The notes: generated by a model from the sequence alone, not told the origin. A stretch of DNA of 64,000 nucleotides from an uncultured Cohaesibacter sp. (GCF_963662805.1 NZ_OY759863.1:124001-188000); one strand, 5' to 3'. Positions 44,636 to 54,891 are shown, counted from the stretch's first letter. A program made the numbers and translations.

Positions 44636-45694
44636 ATGCTGAAACACAAGGATGGTCGCAGGGCCTTTCCCGGTCGTCTCGATATCAAGACTGGCCGGGT
44701 CGACATGACCCACGGGGCCGGCGGGCGGGCCACAGCGCAGCTGATTGATGAGCTCTTCTCCGCCCATTTCGACAATGAGTATCTGGCGGAGGGCAACGAT
44801 CAGGCGCTGTTCGCGACATCTACCGGTCGGATGGTGATGAGCACAGACGCGCATGTGGTCTCGCCCCTGTTCTTTCCCGGCGGCGATATCGGATCGCTCT
44901 CGGTGCATGGAACCATCAATGATGTCGTCATGTCCGGCGCGAAACCCCTCTATCTGTCAGCCTCCTTCATCCTTGAGGAAGGCTTCCCGCTTTGTGATCT
45001 TGAACGCATTGTCCTCTCGATGGCAGACGCGGCCAGAAAGGCGGGTGTCGATATCGTGACGGGCGATACCAAGGTGGTCGAGAAAGGCAATGGTGACGGA
45101 GTGTTCATCACCACGACCGGTATCGGCGTGATGGAGAAGGATATCACTCTATCCGCCAACACCATCCAGCCCGGCGATGCCATTCTGGTGAGTGGGTTTA
45201 TCGGCGACCATGGCGTGGCGATCATGTCGAGCCGCGAGAATCTGGAATTCGAGACCACCATTCACTCCGACAGTCAGGCACTTCATGACCTTGTGGACGC
45301 GATGACCACTGCGGTGCCAACGATCCGCTGCATGCGCGATCCGACAAGGGGCGGCGTCGCCTCAACCCTCAATGAGCTCTGCCATCAGGCGGGCGTCGGG
45401 ATGGAAATTATGGAAGACTCCATCCCCTTGCGGCCGGAAGTTCATGCGGCCTGTGAGCTGTTGGGCCTTGATCCGCTCTATGTGGCCAATGAAGGCAAGC
45501 TGATTGCCTTCTGCCCGGCGGAGGATGCCGAACGTCTACTCGCCATCATGCGCGCGCACCCCAAGGGCGAGAACGCCGCAATCATCGGCAGGGTTGTCGA
45601 GGACGAGCACCGGTTTGTGACCATGGAGACGGTATTTGGCGGGCACCGGATCGTCGACTGGCTGGCTGGCGAGCAATTGCCGCGCATTTGTTGA
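44636..45694 (+). CDS. hypE: HypE, carbamoyl dehydratase
   Basis: Dehydrates the carbamoyl group on its C-terminal Cys to a cyanide ligand for HypD. The 352-residue protein ends PRIC as required. The PurM-like ATP-binding segments are visible: MTHGAGGRATAQLI, SVHGTINDVVMSGAKPLYLS and RDPTRGGVASTLNELC. ATG 44636 is preceded by GAGGGG; a TTG at 44630 is less likely. It receives the carbamoyl group from HypF, encoded at the far end of the locus. Confidence 0.96.
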   Translation: MLKHKDGRRAFPGRLDIKTGRVDMTHGAGGRATAQLIDELFSAHFDNEYLAEGNDQALFATSTGRMVMSTDAHVVSPLFFPGGDIGSLSVHGTINDVVMSGAKPLYLSASFILEEGFPLCDLERIVLSMADAARKAGVDIVTGDTKVVEKGNGDGVFITTTGIGVMEKDITLSANTIQPGDAILVSGFIGDHGVAIMSSRENLEFETTIHSDSQALHDLVDAMTTAVPTIRCMRDPTRGGVASTLNELCHQAGVGMEIMEDSIPLRPEVHAACELLGLDPLYVANEGKLIAFCPAEDAERLLAIMRAHPKGENAAIIGRVVEDEHRFVTMETVFGGHRIVDWLAGEQLPRIC

Positions 45695-45744
45695 GACGGA
45701 ACAACAGTTAAAAGAGCGATGACAATCTTGAGTGAGATGAGCCA

Positions 45745-47253
45745 ATGAGCAGCAGTGAGACACTTCCCACAGTTCTTGTGGTCGATGATGAGGTGCGCTC
45801 GCTTGAGGCTCTGGAACGCACCCTGTTCGAAGATTTCGATGTGAGGACCGCCAAGAATGCGGCGGAGGCCGAGGCCATTCTGGAGCAGGAGTGGGTGCAG
45901 ATCATCCTTTGCGACCAGCGTATGCCGGAAGTAACGGGGGTTCAGTTTCTGACGCAGGTCCGGGAGCGCTGGCCCGAGGTCATTCGCATCATCATTTCCG
46001 GCTACACGGAGGCCGACGACATCATCGACGGTCTCAACGAGGCCGGGATCTATCAATATATCACCAAACCCTGGACCCCGGACCAACTCCTCCGGGTCCT
46101 GAGGAACGCCTCGCGGATGTTCAACCTGCAGCGTCAGAACGAACTGCTGGCTATCGAGTTGAGGATGCTGGGCGAGACTGCGGAGACCACCGTCGAGAAG
46201 CGCAAGGCGCGGCTGCGTGATCGCTACAGCGACGAGGACGGCATCATCCGCACCAAGGACAGCCCGATGAATGCGGTGTGCCAGACCTTAAGGCAGATTG
46301 CAGCCTATGACCTGCCGGTCCTGATCACCGGGGAATCTGGCACCGGCAAGGAGCTGGCAGCACGGTCTCTGCATTACAATTCCCTGCGCTGGAACAAGCC
46401 CTTCGTGGTCGAGAATTGCGGCGCGCTGTCAGACGAGTTACTGGAGAGCGAATTGTTCGGGCACAAGCGCGGAGCCTTCACCGGCGCGGTAGAAGACCAC
46501 ATCGGCCTGTTCGAACGCGCCGACGGTGGAACGATCTTTCTCGATGAGATCGGTGAGGTCACGCCAAGCTTTCAGGTCAAGCTGTTGCGTGTGTTGCAGG
46601 AGGGCGAAATCCGCCCGGTTGGCTCCAATCGCACGCGCAAGGTCGATGTCCGCGTGATCGCGGCAACCAACCGGGACATGGATGAGGAGGTTCGCCTCGA
46701 ACGCTTCCGCAAGGATCTCTATTTCCGCATGGCCGGTATTGTCGTCACCATGCCGACCCTTGAGGAACGCAAGTGCGACATCCCGGTCCTTGCCGACTAT
46801 CTGCTCAAGCAGGCGATCCGCGAGCTTGGCAAGACCGCGAAGGGTTTCTCTCAGGAAGCCGTCGCATGCATGACGCGCTATCAATGGCCGGGCAACGTGC
46901 GCGAGATGCAGAACGAGATCCAGCGCATGCTGGTGATGGCGTCGGACAATGCGGTGCTGGAAGCCAATCTCCTGTCGCCGCGCGTGCTTCAAGCAGCCCC
47001 CGAGGAAGACATCAGCGAAATCACGCTTTTGTCGGAATTTCGTGGCTCACTCAAGGAGCGCATCGAAAAGCTGGAAGCTCGGATCGTGCATGAAACCCTC
47101 GTGCGCAATCGCTGGAACAAGTCCCGGGCAGCAAAAGAACTGGGTCTGTCTCGTGTCGGTCTCAGAGGCAAGCTCGAGCGGTATGGCCTCGAAAAAGCCG
47201 ACCAGTCCGACATGTTGGAGACCGGGCGCGACAAGATCTCGGAAGAGGCCTGA
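45745..47253 (+). CDS. hupR: HupR/HoxA, NtrC-family hydrogenase regulator
   Basis: Activates the sigma-54 promoter of hupS. The 502-residue protein has a receiver domain (residues 8-125) with phospho-acceptor D57 in ILCDQRMPEVTG, a linker coiled coil, an AAA+ domain with Walker A GESGTGKE, the sigma-54-contacting GAFTGA and Walker B TIFLDEIGE, and a Fis-type helix-turn-helix at the C-terminus (NKSRAAKELGLSRVGLRGKLERYGL). In R. capsulatus HupR acts in its unphosphorylated form; whether that holds here cannot be seen. The kinase gene hupT follows 37 bases later. Confidence 0.95.
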   Translation: MSSSETLPTVLVVDDEVRSLEALERTLFEDFDVRTAKNAAEAEAILEQEWVQIILCDQRMPEVTGVQFLTQVRERWPEVIRIIISGYTEADDIIDGLNEAGIYQYITKPWTPDQLLRVLRNASRMFNLQRQNELLAIELRMLGETAETTVEKRKARLRDRYSDEDGIIRTKDSPMNAVCQTLRQIAAYDLPVLITGESGTGKELAARSLHYNSLRWNKPFVVENCGALSDELLESELFGHKRGAFTGAVEDHIGLFERADGGTIFLDEIGEVTPSFQVKLLRVLQEGEIRPVGSNRTRKVDVRVIAATNRDMDEEVRLERFRKDLYFRMAGIVVTMPTLEERKCDIPVLADYLLKQAIRELGKTAKGFSQEAVACMTRYQWPGNVREMQNEIQRMLVMASDNAVLEANLLSPRVLQAAPEEDISEITLLSEFRGSLKERIEKLEARIVHETLVRNRWNKSRAAKELGLSRVGLRGKLERYGLEKADQSDMLETGRDKISEEA

Positions 47254-47290
47254 GGCCTAACAGACAACAACCGTCTCACGGAACCACCTG

Positions 47291-48778
47291 ATGACAGGAA
47301 GCAAAAGCACCCATCCGCCAGCCGCATCCGATCTTCATGCCCTGCATGGCACCGGATCGCCTCTGCATGCGCAGTTGACGGGTGACGACTTTGCGCTTGA
47401 ACAGCAGGATGAGCTGGCGTGGATCGAAGTCATCCAGAAAATGGACACGGTCTATGCGGAACTGATCGACAGCCAGACCGCACTTGAGCACAAGAATGCC
47501 GAGCTGGAGGAAGCCCAGTCCTTCATTTCCAGCGTGCTGTCCTCGATGACGGACGTGCTGATCGTGTGTGATCGGCAGGGCGTTATCACCAAGACCAATC
47601 GCGCGCTATCAAAGCTAACGGGCCTTGATGCCAACGCCCTACCCGGTTCACCACTCGATGGTCTCTTTCATGACGCGAGCAAAGAGTTGCTAAGCAAACT
47701 CATCTCCGACGCCAAAGGCGACAAGGGCCTCTCGGACATTGAGCTCTCGATCCTCGACATCGCCGGCAAGGCGGTCCCGCTTTCGATCAATTGCTCCCAT
47801 CTTTGTGACCATCGGGGCCATGTGATCGGGCATGTTTTGATCGGGCGGCCTCTGGGCGAGTTGCAAAAGGCCTATCGGGAGCTGGACAAGGCTCACCAGT
47901 CCCTTCGCGATACCCAGCACAAGCTGATCGTTTCGGAAAAGATGGCCGCACTCGGACGTCTTGTCGCCGGGGTGGCCCACGAGCTCAACAACCCGATCAG
48001 CTTCATATTCGGCAATATGCATGCCCTCAAGTCGTATGGTGAGCGCATCACGCGCTATCTGCAGGTGGTCGAGAAGAAGAGCGAGAACAAAGAACTGGCC
48101 GAACTGCGCAAGGAGCTGAAGATCAAGCGCATCATGGATGACATCCTGCCGCTGTGCGAAGGCACGCTCGAAGGGGCTGAGCGGGTCAGCGACATTGTCC
48201 AGGAGCTGAGGCGTTTTTCTTCCAGTCAGCGGGAGGATCAGGAGGAGTTTCTGCTGCTACCCGTCATCCAGACTGCCTCCAACTGGGTATTGCGCGGCAA
48301 CAACAAACGCCCGGATCTGACCATCGATTGCAGCGAGGAGCTGACGGTCTATGCCCGCAAAGGCTATGTGCATCAGATCCTCGTCAATCTCATTCAGAAT
48401 GCCATCGACGCGCTGGACGTGCGCTTCACAGATGAAAGTCAGGATGAAGCCTCGATTGCGATTTCGTGCGGCATCAATGAGAAGACAGACAATCGCGTTA
48501 CTGTCTCGATCTGCGACAATGGGCATGGTATTCCTACCAAGGACCTCATCCATATTTTCGAGCCCTTCTACACGACGAGGCCGATTGGTCAGGGCACGGG
48601 GCTTGGTCTTTATGTAAGCTATAACATGGCCGAGGACATGGGCGGCAGCCTCAGCGCCTCCAACAACGAGCCATGCGGCGCGAAGCTTGTTCTTACCGTC
48701 CCTCACAAGGCCGAAGCGGCAGACAGTGGAGACACATCCGCCAGACCTGATAAGCATATGGAGGTCAGCCATGAATGA
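47291..48778 (+). CDS. hupT: HupT-like hydrogen-sensing histidine kinase
   Basis: A soluble sensor kinase of 495 residues that partners HupR. A coiled coil (residues 40-78) leads into a PAS domain (about 80-190) and a second coiled coil, then the H-box GVAHELNNPISFIFGN with H230, and the ATPase domain with N-box LVNLIQNAIDAL, ICDNGHGIPTKD and GQGTGLGLYVSYN. No membrane segments are seen, consistent with direct control by the cytoplasmic hydrogenase HupUV encoded next. The stop overlaps hupU by 8 bases. Confidence 0.93.
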   Translation: MTGSKSTHPPAASDLHALHGTGSPLHAQLTGDDFALEQQDELAWIEVIQKMDTVYAELIDSQTALEHKNAELEEAQSFISSVLSSMTDVLIVCDRQGVITKTNRALSKLTGLDANALPGSPLDGLFHDASKELLSKLISDAKGDKGLSDIELSILDIAGKAVPLSINCSHLCDHRGHVIGHVLIGRPLGELQKAYRELDKAHQSLRDTQHKLIVSEKMAALGRLVAGVAHELNNPISFIFGNMHALKSYGERITRYLQVVEKKSENKELAELRKELKIKRIMDDILPLCEGTLEGAERVSDIVQELRRFSSSQREDQEEFLLLPVIQTASNWVLRGNNKRPDLTIDCSEELTVYARKGYVHQILVNLIQNAIDALDVRFTDESQDEASIAISCGINEKTDNRVTVSICDNGHGIPTKDLIHIFEPFYTTRPIGQGTGLGLYVSYNMAEDMGGSLSASNNEPCGAKLVLTVPHKAEAADSGDTSARPDKHMEVSHE

Positions 48779-49865
48779 GATGACCCACCCGGTTGTGCAG
48801 CAGGATGCAGATCACAAGCAGGACCAGACTCGTAGACAAAAATTGCTCTGGCTCCAGTCTGGGGGCTGTGGGGGCTGTACCCTGTCGTTGCTCTGTGCCG
48901 AAGGGCCAGATCTGGTCACCGCCTTTGAAGCCGCCGGGATCGAATTGCTGTGGCACCCCTCCCTCAGCCTTGAAAGCGGCGCGGAGCTTCACAGTCTGCT
49001 CGACGCCATCCGCTCGGGCGAACAGTCGCTCGATATCCTCTGCCTTGAAGGCTCGGTCATGCAAGGCCCGAATGGTAGCGGGCTCTTTCATGTCATGGCA
49101 GGCAGTGGCGGCACACCGATGCGCGATGTCATTCGCGAATTCTCCCATTATGCCAAGCAGGTGGTTGCCGTTGGCAATTGCGCGGCATTCGGCGGCGTGA
49201 CTGCAGCCTGCGAGAATGACGTCGAGGCATGCGGGCTATCGTTTGACGGCTCAAGGCCCGGCGGCCTGCTTGGTGGCGCTCATGTCTGTGACAGTGGCCT
49301 GCCAGTGATCACCATTCCCGGTTGCCCGACCCATCCGGACTGGATCACCGAAAGCCTTGCGCATTATTCCTCCGGTTCGATGACCGCAGCGGATCTCGAC
49401 ATCTTCGGTCGTCCGCTCGCCCTCTCAGGGGCGCTTGTGCATCATGGCTGCTCGCGGAATGAGTTTTACGAATACAAAGCCAGCGCCGAGAAGCTTTCCG
49501 AACTTGGCTGCATGATGGAAAATCTCGGCTGCAAGGGCACACAGGCCTCCGGCGACTGCAACATCCGGCCGTGGAATGGCTCGGGCTCCTGCATCACGGG
49601 CGGCTATCCCTGCATCGCCTGCACCGAACCCGAATTCGAGGAACCCGGCCACGCCTTCACCGAGACACCGAAGGTCGCTGGCATCCCCATCGGGCTTCCG
49701 ACGGACATGCCGAAAGCCTGGTTCGTTGCCCTCGCCTCGCTGTCAAAGGCGGCAACGCCAAAGCGCCTCAGCGAGAACGCCACCGCCGAGCGGGTTCAGT
49801 TCACTCACAACAAGGTGCCAGTGCACAAGCTTGCCAAGCACAGGCCAAAGGACGGTGGCGCATGA
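48771..49865 (+). CDS. hupU: Regulatory hydrogenase small subunit
   Basis: Small subunit of the cytoplasmic H2-sensing hydrogenase (HupU/HoxB). From ATG 48771 it has 364 residues and begins without a Tat signal, unlike HupS. Proximal-cluster Cys are in LQSGGCGGCTLSLL, VGNCAAFGG and IPGCPTHP; the others are in HHGCSRNEFYEY, CKGTQASGDCN and GGYPCIACTEPEF. The Cys pattern lacks the extra residues of the oxygen-tolerant proximal cluster. It is co-translated with hupV through an ATGA overlap. Confidence 0.95.
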   Translation: MNEMTHPVVQQDADHKQDQTRRQKLLWLQSGGCGGCTLSLLCAEGPDLVTAFEAAGIELLWHPSLSLESGAELHSLLDAIRSGEQSLDILCLEGSVMQGPNGSGLFHVMAGSGGTPMRDVIREFSHYAKQVVAVGNCAAFGGVTAACENDVEACGLSFDGSRPGGLLGGAHVCDSGLPVITIPGCPTHPDWITESLAHYSSGSMTAADLDIFGRPLALSGALVHHGCSRNEFYEYKASAEKLSELGCMMENLGCKGTQASGDCNIRPWNGSGSCITGGYPCIACTEPEFEEPGHAFTETPKVAGIPIGLPTDMPKAWFVALASLSKAATPKRLSENATAERVQFTHNKVPVHKLAKHRPKDGGA

Positions 49866-51316
49866 CCCGATTGATCATCGGCCCCTTCAACCGCGTCGAA
49901 GGCGATCTCGAGGTCAAACTCGACACGGAGAATGGCCGCGTCATGGCTGCCCATGTCGTCTCGCCGCTCTATCGGGGCTTCGAGACGATCCTCAAGGGAA
50001 AAGCACCAGAGGATGCACTGGTGTTCGTGCCGCGCATCTGTGGCATCTGCTCGGTGAGCCAGTCCGTGGTAGCCGCAAGGGCGTTAGAACAGCTCAGCGG
50101 CGTTGAAGTTGCTCCCAATGGCTCGCTCTGCCGCAATCTTATTCTGGCGACGGAAAATATCGGCGATCACCTGACGCACTTCTATCTCTTTTTCATGCCC
50201 GACTTCACTCGGGCGACCTATGCCAGTGAGCCTTGGTATGAGCGCATTGAACGACGTTTTCTGCCCGTCAAGGGCGATGCAACGGCGGACTTTCTGCCCG
50301 CACGCGCCGCTTTCTTTCATCTCACGGGCATTCTGGCGGGTAAGTGGCCGCACACGCTATCGATCCAGCCGGGAGGATCGACCCGCAGTGTGGCGGCGCA
50401 TGAAAAAGGTCGAATGACCGCCATCCTGACGGCCTTTCGCCGTTTTCTGGAGCGCCATCTCTTTGGCCTCTCGCTCGAAGCCTTTGCGGATATTTCCTCG
50501 ATGGCGGCTCTTCTCAACTGGGTTGAGGATGTAGGGCCAAATCACTGCGATTTCACGCGGTTTTTCAGCCTGTCGCAGGCATTGACCCTCGCCAAGAGCG
50601 GGCGGGCCTATGACCACTTTCTAAGCTATGGGGCCTATCACGATGAGAATGGGGAGCCTCTCATTTCGCAGGGCGTTTGGGATGGCAATGGGCGACAGCC
50701 GCTCGACACCGCCGATATAGCCGAGGATGTCAGCCAGACGTGGATGGTCAAGGACGAGACGCCCCGCCATCCGTCCGTTGGCCGGACCGAGCCTCAAGGC
50801 AATCTTGAAGGCGGCTATAGCTGGTGCAAGGCACCCCGGCTTGCCGGTCACCCGATGGAAGCAGGCGCCCTCGCCCGGCAAGTCGTTTCCGGCCATCCGT
50901 TGATCCGGGATTGCGTTGCGCAGGATGGCGGCAACGTGGAGAGCCGCGTGTTGGCGAGGTTGTTGGAAGTCGCCTTGCTCGTGCCAAAAATGGAAAAGTG
51001 GGTGAAAGAGATCAATCCGGCGGCACCTTTCCGCAATCATCCCGACGCTCTTCCCGACGGCGACAGCGTCGGCCTGACGGAAGCGGCGCGCGGATCGCTC
51101 GGGCATTGGCTCAGCGTTCGCAAGGGCGTGATCGACAATTATCAGATCATCGCGCCGACCACATGGAACTTCTCACCACGGGATGCGAAGGGGCTTGAAG
51201 GGCCGCTTGAGAAGGCGCTTGTCGGGGCAACGCTGAGAGACGGTGAAGGCGAACCAGTCTCGGTGCAGCATATCGTGCGGTCTTTCGATCCTTGCATGGT
51301 CTGCACGGTGCATTGA
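49862..51316 (+). CDS. hupV: Regulatory hydrogenase large subunit
   Basis: NiFe subunit of the H2 sensor. The 484-residue protein has the N-terminal RICGIC (C60, C63) and ends exactly at the His of DPCMVCTVH (C478, C481, H484), so there is no extension for HupD to remove; this is a hallmark of regulatory hydrogenases. FNRVEGDLEVKLD replaces the usual TRIEGH. It interacts with HupU and presumably with HupT. The stop overlaps hypF by one base. Confidence 0.96.
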   Translation: MTRLIIGPFNRVEGDLEVKLDTENGRVMAAHVVSPLYRGFETILKGKAPEDALVFVPRICGICSVSQSVVAARALEQLSGVEVAPNGSLCRNLILATENIGDHLTHFYLFFMPDFTRATYASEPWYERIERRFLPVKGDATADFLPARAAFFHLTGILAGKWPHTLSIQPGGSTRSVAAHEKGRMTAILTAFRRFLERHLFGLSLEAFADISSMAALLNWVEDVGPNHCDFTRFFSLSQALTLAKSGRAYDHFLSYGAYHDENGEPLISQGVWDGNGRQPLDTADIAEDVSQTWMVKDETPRHPSVGRTEPQGNLEGGYSWCKAPRLAGHPMEAGALARQVVSGHPLIRDCVAQDGGNVESRVLARLLEVALLVPKMEKWVKEINPAAPFRNHPDALPDGDSVGLTEAARGSLGHWLSVRKGVIDNYQIIAPTTWNFSPRDAKGLEGPLEKALVGATLRDGEGEPVSVQHIVRSFDPCMVCTVH

Positions 51317-53694
51317 TGGACAGCGCGGAACACAATCAGGATGCCGGAGATGTTGTCGGGTGGCGTGTCCGTGCACGCGGCCTCGTTCAGGGGGTGGGGT
51401 TCCGCCCGACAGTCTGGCAATTGGCCACAGAGCTGGGGCTTGAGGGCGATGTGATCAATGACGGCTCTGGCGTACTCATCCAACTTTGGGGAACCGAGCC
51501 CCTGCTTGAGACCTTCTTTACTCGTCTCCAAAAGGACCACCCGCCTCTGGCGCGTATTGATACCCTAGCAATAGAGCCGCTGCATCTTCCCTCACCGCAC
51601 ACGGGCTTTGTCATTGGCAAGAGCACGTCAGGCGCAATCGAGACCTCCATTGTCCCCGATGCGGCAACTTGCCCGGATTGCCTGCGCGAAACGATGGATC
51701 CGCATGACCGACGACATGGCTATCCCTTCACCAATTGCACCCATTGCGGACCACGGCTCAGCATCATCAAGGCCCTGCCCTATGACCGCTCTGCGACATC
51801 GATGGCCGATTTCGAGATGTGTCCCAAGTGCCGTGCAGAATATGAGGACCCCGCCAACCGCCGGTTTCATGCCCAGCCCAATGCCTGCCCGGACTGCGGA
51901 CCGCAGGTTACTCTCCTTGACGCTTCCGGCGAGCCCCTCGCCATAGCGTCGGGAGATACCGTCCTCTCCCAATGCGCCACGCTGCTCAAAGGTGGCAGCA
52001 TCGTTGCCATCAAGGGGATCGGCGGGTTTCATCTTGCCTGTGATGCCACGAACGAGGAGGCTGTCAATCGGCTGCGGGAGCGCAAGCGGCGCTATGGCAA
52101 ACCCTTCGCTCTGATGGCCAAGTCTGTCGAGGTGATTGGCATCTATTGTGAAGTCGATGCGAAGGCACGAGCCATTCTTGAAGGCAAGGAAGCGCCGATC
52201 CTCTTGCTTGACAGGCGGGTCGATGCGCCGCCCCTGCCGGATGCCATTGCGCCGGGACTCAACCGGCTGGGGTTCATGGTGCCTTACACGCCGCTCCATC
52301 ATGTGCTGCTCAATCTGCTTGATCATCCGCTGGTCATGACGTCGGGCAACTTGTCTCACAATCCGCAAATCACCGACAATGAGCAAGCCCTCAAGGATCT
52401 GTCGAGCCTTGCCGATGCGTTCCTCATTCATGACCGGGATATCGTCAACCGGCTCGATGACTCTGTTGTGCAGATGGTCGGCGGCGAGATTCAGGTGATC
52501 CGGCGCGCGCGGGGTTATGCGCCTGAGCCGCTGCTTCTGCCGAAGGGGTTTGAAGAGGCTCCCACGATCTTCGCGGCAGGGGCGGAGATCAAGAACAGTT
52601 TCTGCCTTCTGCGCAAGGGCGAGGCGCTCGTTTCGCACCATATCGGCGACATGGAAAATCCCTCCGTTCAGTCCGACTATCGCCAGGTGGTTCGCCTTTA
52701 CACCTCGATCCGGGAGTTCGAGCCGCAGGTTGTGGCGAGAGACATGCATGAGGGCTATTTTGCCTCCCGCGTCGGCCTTGAACTCGCCTCGTTATGGCAA
52801 CGAGAGGCGATGGCGGTGCAGCATCACCATGCCCATGTGGCCGCTGTCATGGCCGAGCATCAGTTGCCGCTCGACCACGCGCCCGTTTTGGGGGTGGTGT
52901 TTGACGGACTTGGCGCGGGAGATGATGGCAAAATGTGGGGTGGCGAATTTCTTCTGGCCGATTACCGTGGATTTCAGCAGCTCGGGCATATCGACAGCAT
53001 CCCCATGCCGGGCGGTGACCGCTGTTCGGTCGAGCCGTGGCGCAACAGCTTTGCCCATCTTCAACAGGCCCTCGGGTGGGATCATGTCGCTACGGCCTAT
53101 CCCGGCCTCGAATTCGTACGCTGGATGAGCGAACAACCCATTCGCCAATTGGCCACCATGATGGAGCGCGGGTTGAATGCGCCGCTCGCGTCCTCGACCG
53201 GTCGCCTGTTTGACGCAGTTGCCGGTGTGCTCGGCATTTGTCGCGAGCGACAGCTCTATGAAGGAGAAGCGGCCACACGGCTTCAAGTGCTGGCGGAGAA
53301 TAGAGCACTCGATACCGTGCCTCTATCCGCCTATCCATTTGATACTGAGAGCGATGGAGACCGTCAGGTCATCCTATGGAAACGGATGTGGATGGAACTG
53401 CTCGATGATCTGGCAAGTGATACCAGTCACTCGGACATCGCAATCAAATTTCATCAAACATTGATCAGGGCCACCACCGAGGTGATCGTGAGGCTCACAG
53501 AAACTCATCAGTTCAAGACTATCGTCCTGTCAGGCGGTGTATTTCAGAACCATCTGTTGCTAAAAGGCGTTTCCTCAAAGCTGCAAAGCGAGGGCTTCGA
53601 GGTGCTCTCGCCACGGTTCTATCCGGCCAATGATGGCGGCATCAGTCTCGGTCAGGTAGTCATCTGCGCGGCAAGGGCTCTCGCGGAGCAATAA
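51316..53694 (+). CDS. hypF: HypF carbamoyltransferase
   Basis: Makes the carbamoyl group that becomes cyanide, from carbamoyl phosphate and ATP, and passes it to HypE. The 792-residue protein has an acylphosphatase domain (RVRARGLVQGVGFRPTVWQLA, about 17-105), zinc fingers with CPDC, CTHCG, CPKC and CPDCG (about 115-190), a YrdC-like domain (GSIVAIKGIGGFHLACDATN, about 200-385), and a Kae1-like C-terminal domain (VQHHHAHVAAVMAEH and VLSGGVFQNHLLL). The TGATG start overlap with hupV shows it is the last gene of the run. Confidence 0.96.
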   Translation: MDSAEHNQDAGDVVGWRVRARGLVQGVGFRPTVWQLATELGLEGDVINDGSGVLIQLWGTEPLLETFFTRLQKDHPPLARIDTLAIEPLHLPSPHTGFVIGKSTSGAIETSIVPDAATCPDCLRETMDPHDRRHGYPFTNCTHCGPRLSIIKALPYDRSATSMADFEMCPKCRAEYEDPANRRFHAQPNACPDCGPQVTLLDASGEPLAIASGDTVLSQCATLLKGGSIVAIKGIGGFHLACDATNEEAVNRLRERKRRYGKPFALMAKSVEVIGIYCEVDAKARAILEGKEAPILLLDRRVDAPPLPDAIAPGLNRLGFMVPYTPLHHVLLNLLDHPLVMTSGNLSHNPQITDNEQALKDLSSLADAFLIHDRDIVNRLDDSVVQMVGGEIQVIRRARGYAPEPLLLPKGFEEAPTIFAAGAEIKNSFCLLRKGEALVSHHIGDMENPSVQSDYRQVVRLYTSIREFEPQVVARDMHEGYFASRVGLELASLWQREAMAVQHHHAHVAAVMAEHQLPLDHAPVLGVVFDGLGAGDDGKMWGGEFLLADYRGFQQLGHIDSIPMPGGDRCSVEPWRNSFAHLQQALGWDHVATAYPGLEFVRWMSEQPIRQLATMMERGLNAPLASSTGRLFDAVAGVLGICRERQLYEGEAATRLQVLAENRALDTVPLSAYPFDTESDGDRQVILWKRMWMELLDDLASDTSHSDIAIKFHQTLIRATTEVIVRLTETHQFKTIVLSGGVFQNHLLLKGVSSKLQSEGFEVLSPRFYPANDGGISLGQVVICAARALAEQ

Positions 53695-53703
53695 CAGTTT
53701 CGG

Positions 53704-54780
53704 CTACAATACCGACTGAGTGCTCTGGCGCTCGATGATGTCGAAGCCTACATCCACGATCGTCTGTTCCACCTCTTCTCCCGCAAGACGTTTCAAAAAC
53801 ATGTTGGCCGCATGAAGGCCGATGGCCTCGCGGTCAATGTGTATAGAAGTCAACGAGGGTGACGAATAGGCAGCAAAATCGAGATTGCCGAAGCCGATCA
53901 CGGCGATGTCCTCGGGCACGCACAATCCCCGCTCGCGCGCTTCGATGATCACGCCGTGGGCAAGCCAGTCGGAATTACAGAAAATGGCGGCGCGCCTTAC
54001 GCCCTCTTCAAACAACTGAGCGAAACTCTCTCGTCCCATTTCTAGCGTACTGGGCGATGGGGTGTCGACGTGTCTCGCGTCATCCACCCCCAGCTCCTCA
54101 AGCGTGCGCAGAAAGGAATCACGCCGCATAATGGCGCGTTCGTCCTGAGCGCCAACAACAATCAGTTTGTCATGGTTCTTTGCGACGAGAAAACGGGCCA
54201 CCGCCTGCCCCACTTCATCGTGTGAGAACCCCACCGCCATATCAAGTGGCTGACGGGACAGGTCCCAGCCTTCGATGACGGGGATGTTGACATTATCGAG
54301 TTGGGCCAGCACCTCTTTGGAATGATGGGTGCCGGTCAGAAGAATTCCTTCCGGACAACGGCTGAGGATTGTTCGAACCAGATTGTCATCCGCCGCCTGA
54401 CCATAGCCACTTAGCGCCAAGAGAACCTGATAGCCTTCTTCGGCCAATCGCCCGTTGAAGGCTTCGATTGATCCGGAAAACAGCATGTGGCTAAGGGTTG
54501 GGACGACCGCGCCAATAAGGCGGGTTCTGCTCGAGGCAAGGCCTCCCGCCAACAGATTGGGCACGTAGCCGGTCTTGTCAATCGCGGCCTTGACGATCTG
54601 TTGCACCTGCTCGGTGACTGTTTCCGGACGATTGATGGCCCGCGACACCGTCATGGAGGATACGCCAGCGACTTTGGCCACATCACTCAAAGTGACGCGC
54701 CCTGACGAAAGCCGCCCGGCTCTCTGGCTATTTGCCTTTTTCGGTCTGGGTTCGCTTCCGGCCTTTTTCGACGATGTCAC
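53704..54780 (-). CDS. LacI-family transcriptional regulator
   Basis: A 358-residue repressor. A basic 28-residue tail precedes the helix-turn-helix VTLSDVAKVAGVSSMTVSRAIN; the hinge is PNLLAGGLASSRT, then a periplasmic-binding-type effector domain. VVPTLSHMLFSGSIEAF and EGILLTGTHHS are similar to gluconate-type (GntR/IdnR) repressors. It is divergent from a TRAP operon and convergent with hypF. Two LacI-type palindromes in the intergenic space are its probable operators. The inducer is probably a sugar acid, judging from the UxuA-like enzyme in the controlled operon. Confidence 0.92.
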   Translation of the reverse strand: MTSSKKAGSEPRPKKANSQRAGRLSSGRVTLSDVAKVAGVSSMTVSRAINRPETVTEQVQQIVKAAIDKTGYVPNLLAGGLASSRTRLIGAVVPTLSHMLFSGSIEAFNGRLAEEGYQVLLALSGYGQAADDNLVRTILSRCPEGILLTGTHHSKEVLAQLDNVNIPVIEGWDLSRQPLDMAVGFSHDEVGQAVARFLVAKNHDKLIVVGAQDERAIMRRDSFLRTLEELGVDDARHVDTPSPSTLEMGRESFAQLFEEGVRRAAIFCNSDWLAHGVIIEARERGLCVPEDIAVIGFGNLDFAAYSSPSLTSIHIDREAIGLHAANMFLKRLAGEEVEQTIVDVGFDIIERQSTQSVL

Positions 54781-54891
54781 CCACCTGCTCCTTCTGAGAT
54801 TCGGCTCATGAAACCCGAGCTGACTTAGCGCATGTTACCCGGCTCCACCAAGACAACAAAGCCTAATGGCGTGGAAAAGCCAAACTTTAAA

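Noticed and set aside
43543..44796. Minus-strand frame of about 417 codons opposite hypD
   Set aside because: HypD is unmistakable on the plus strand; the antisense translation matches nothing.
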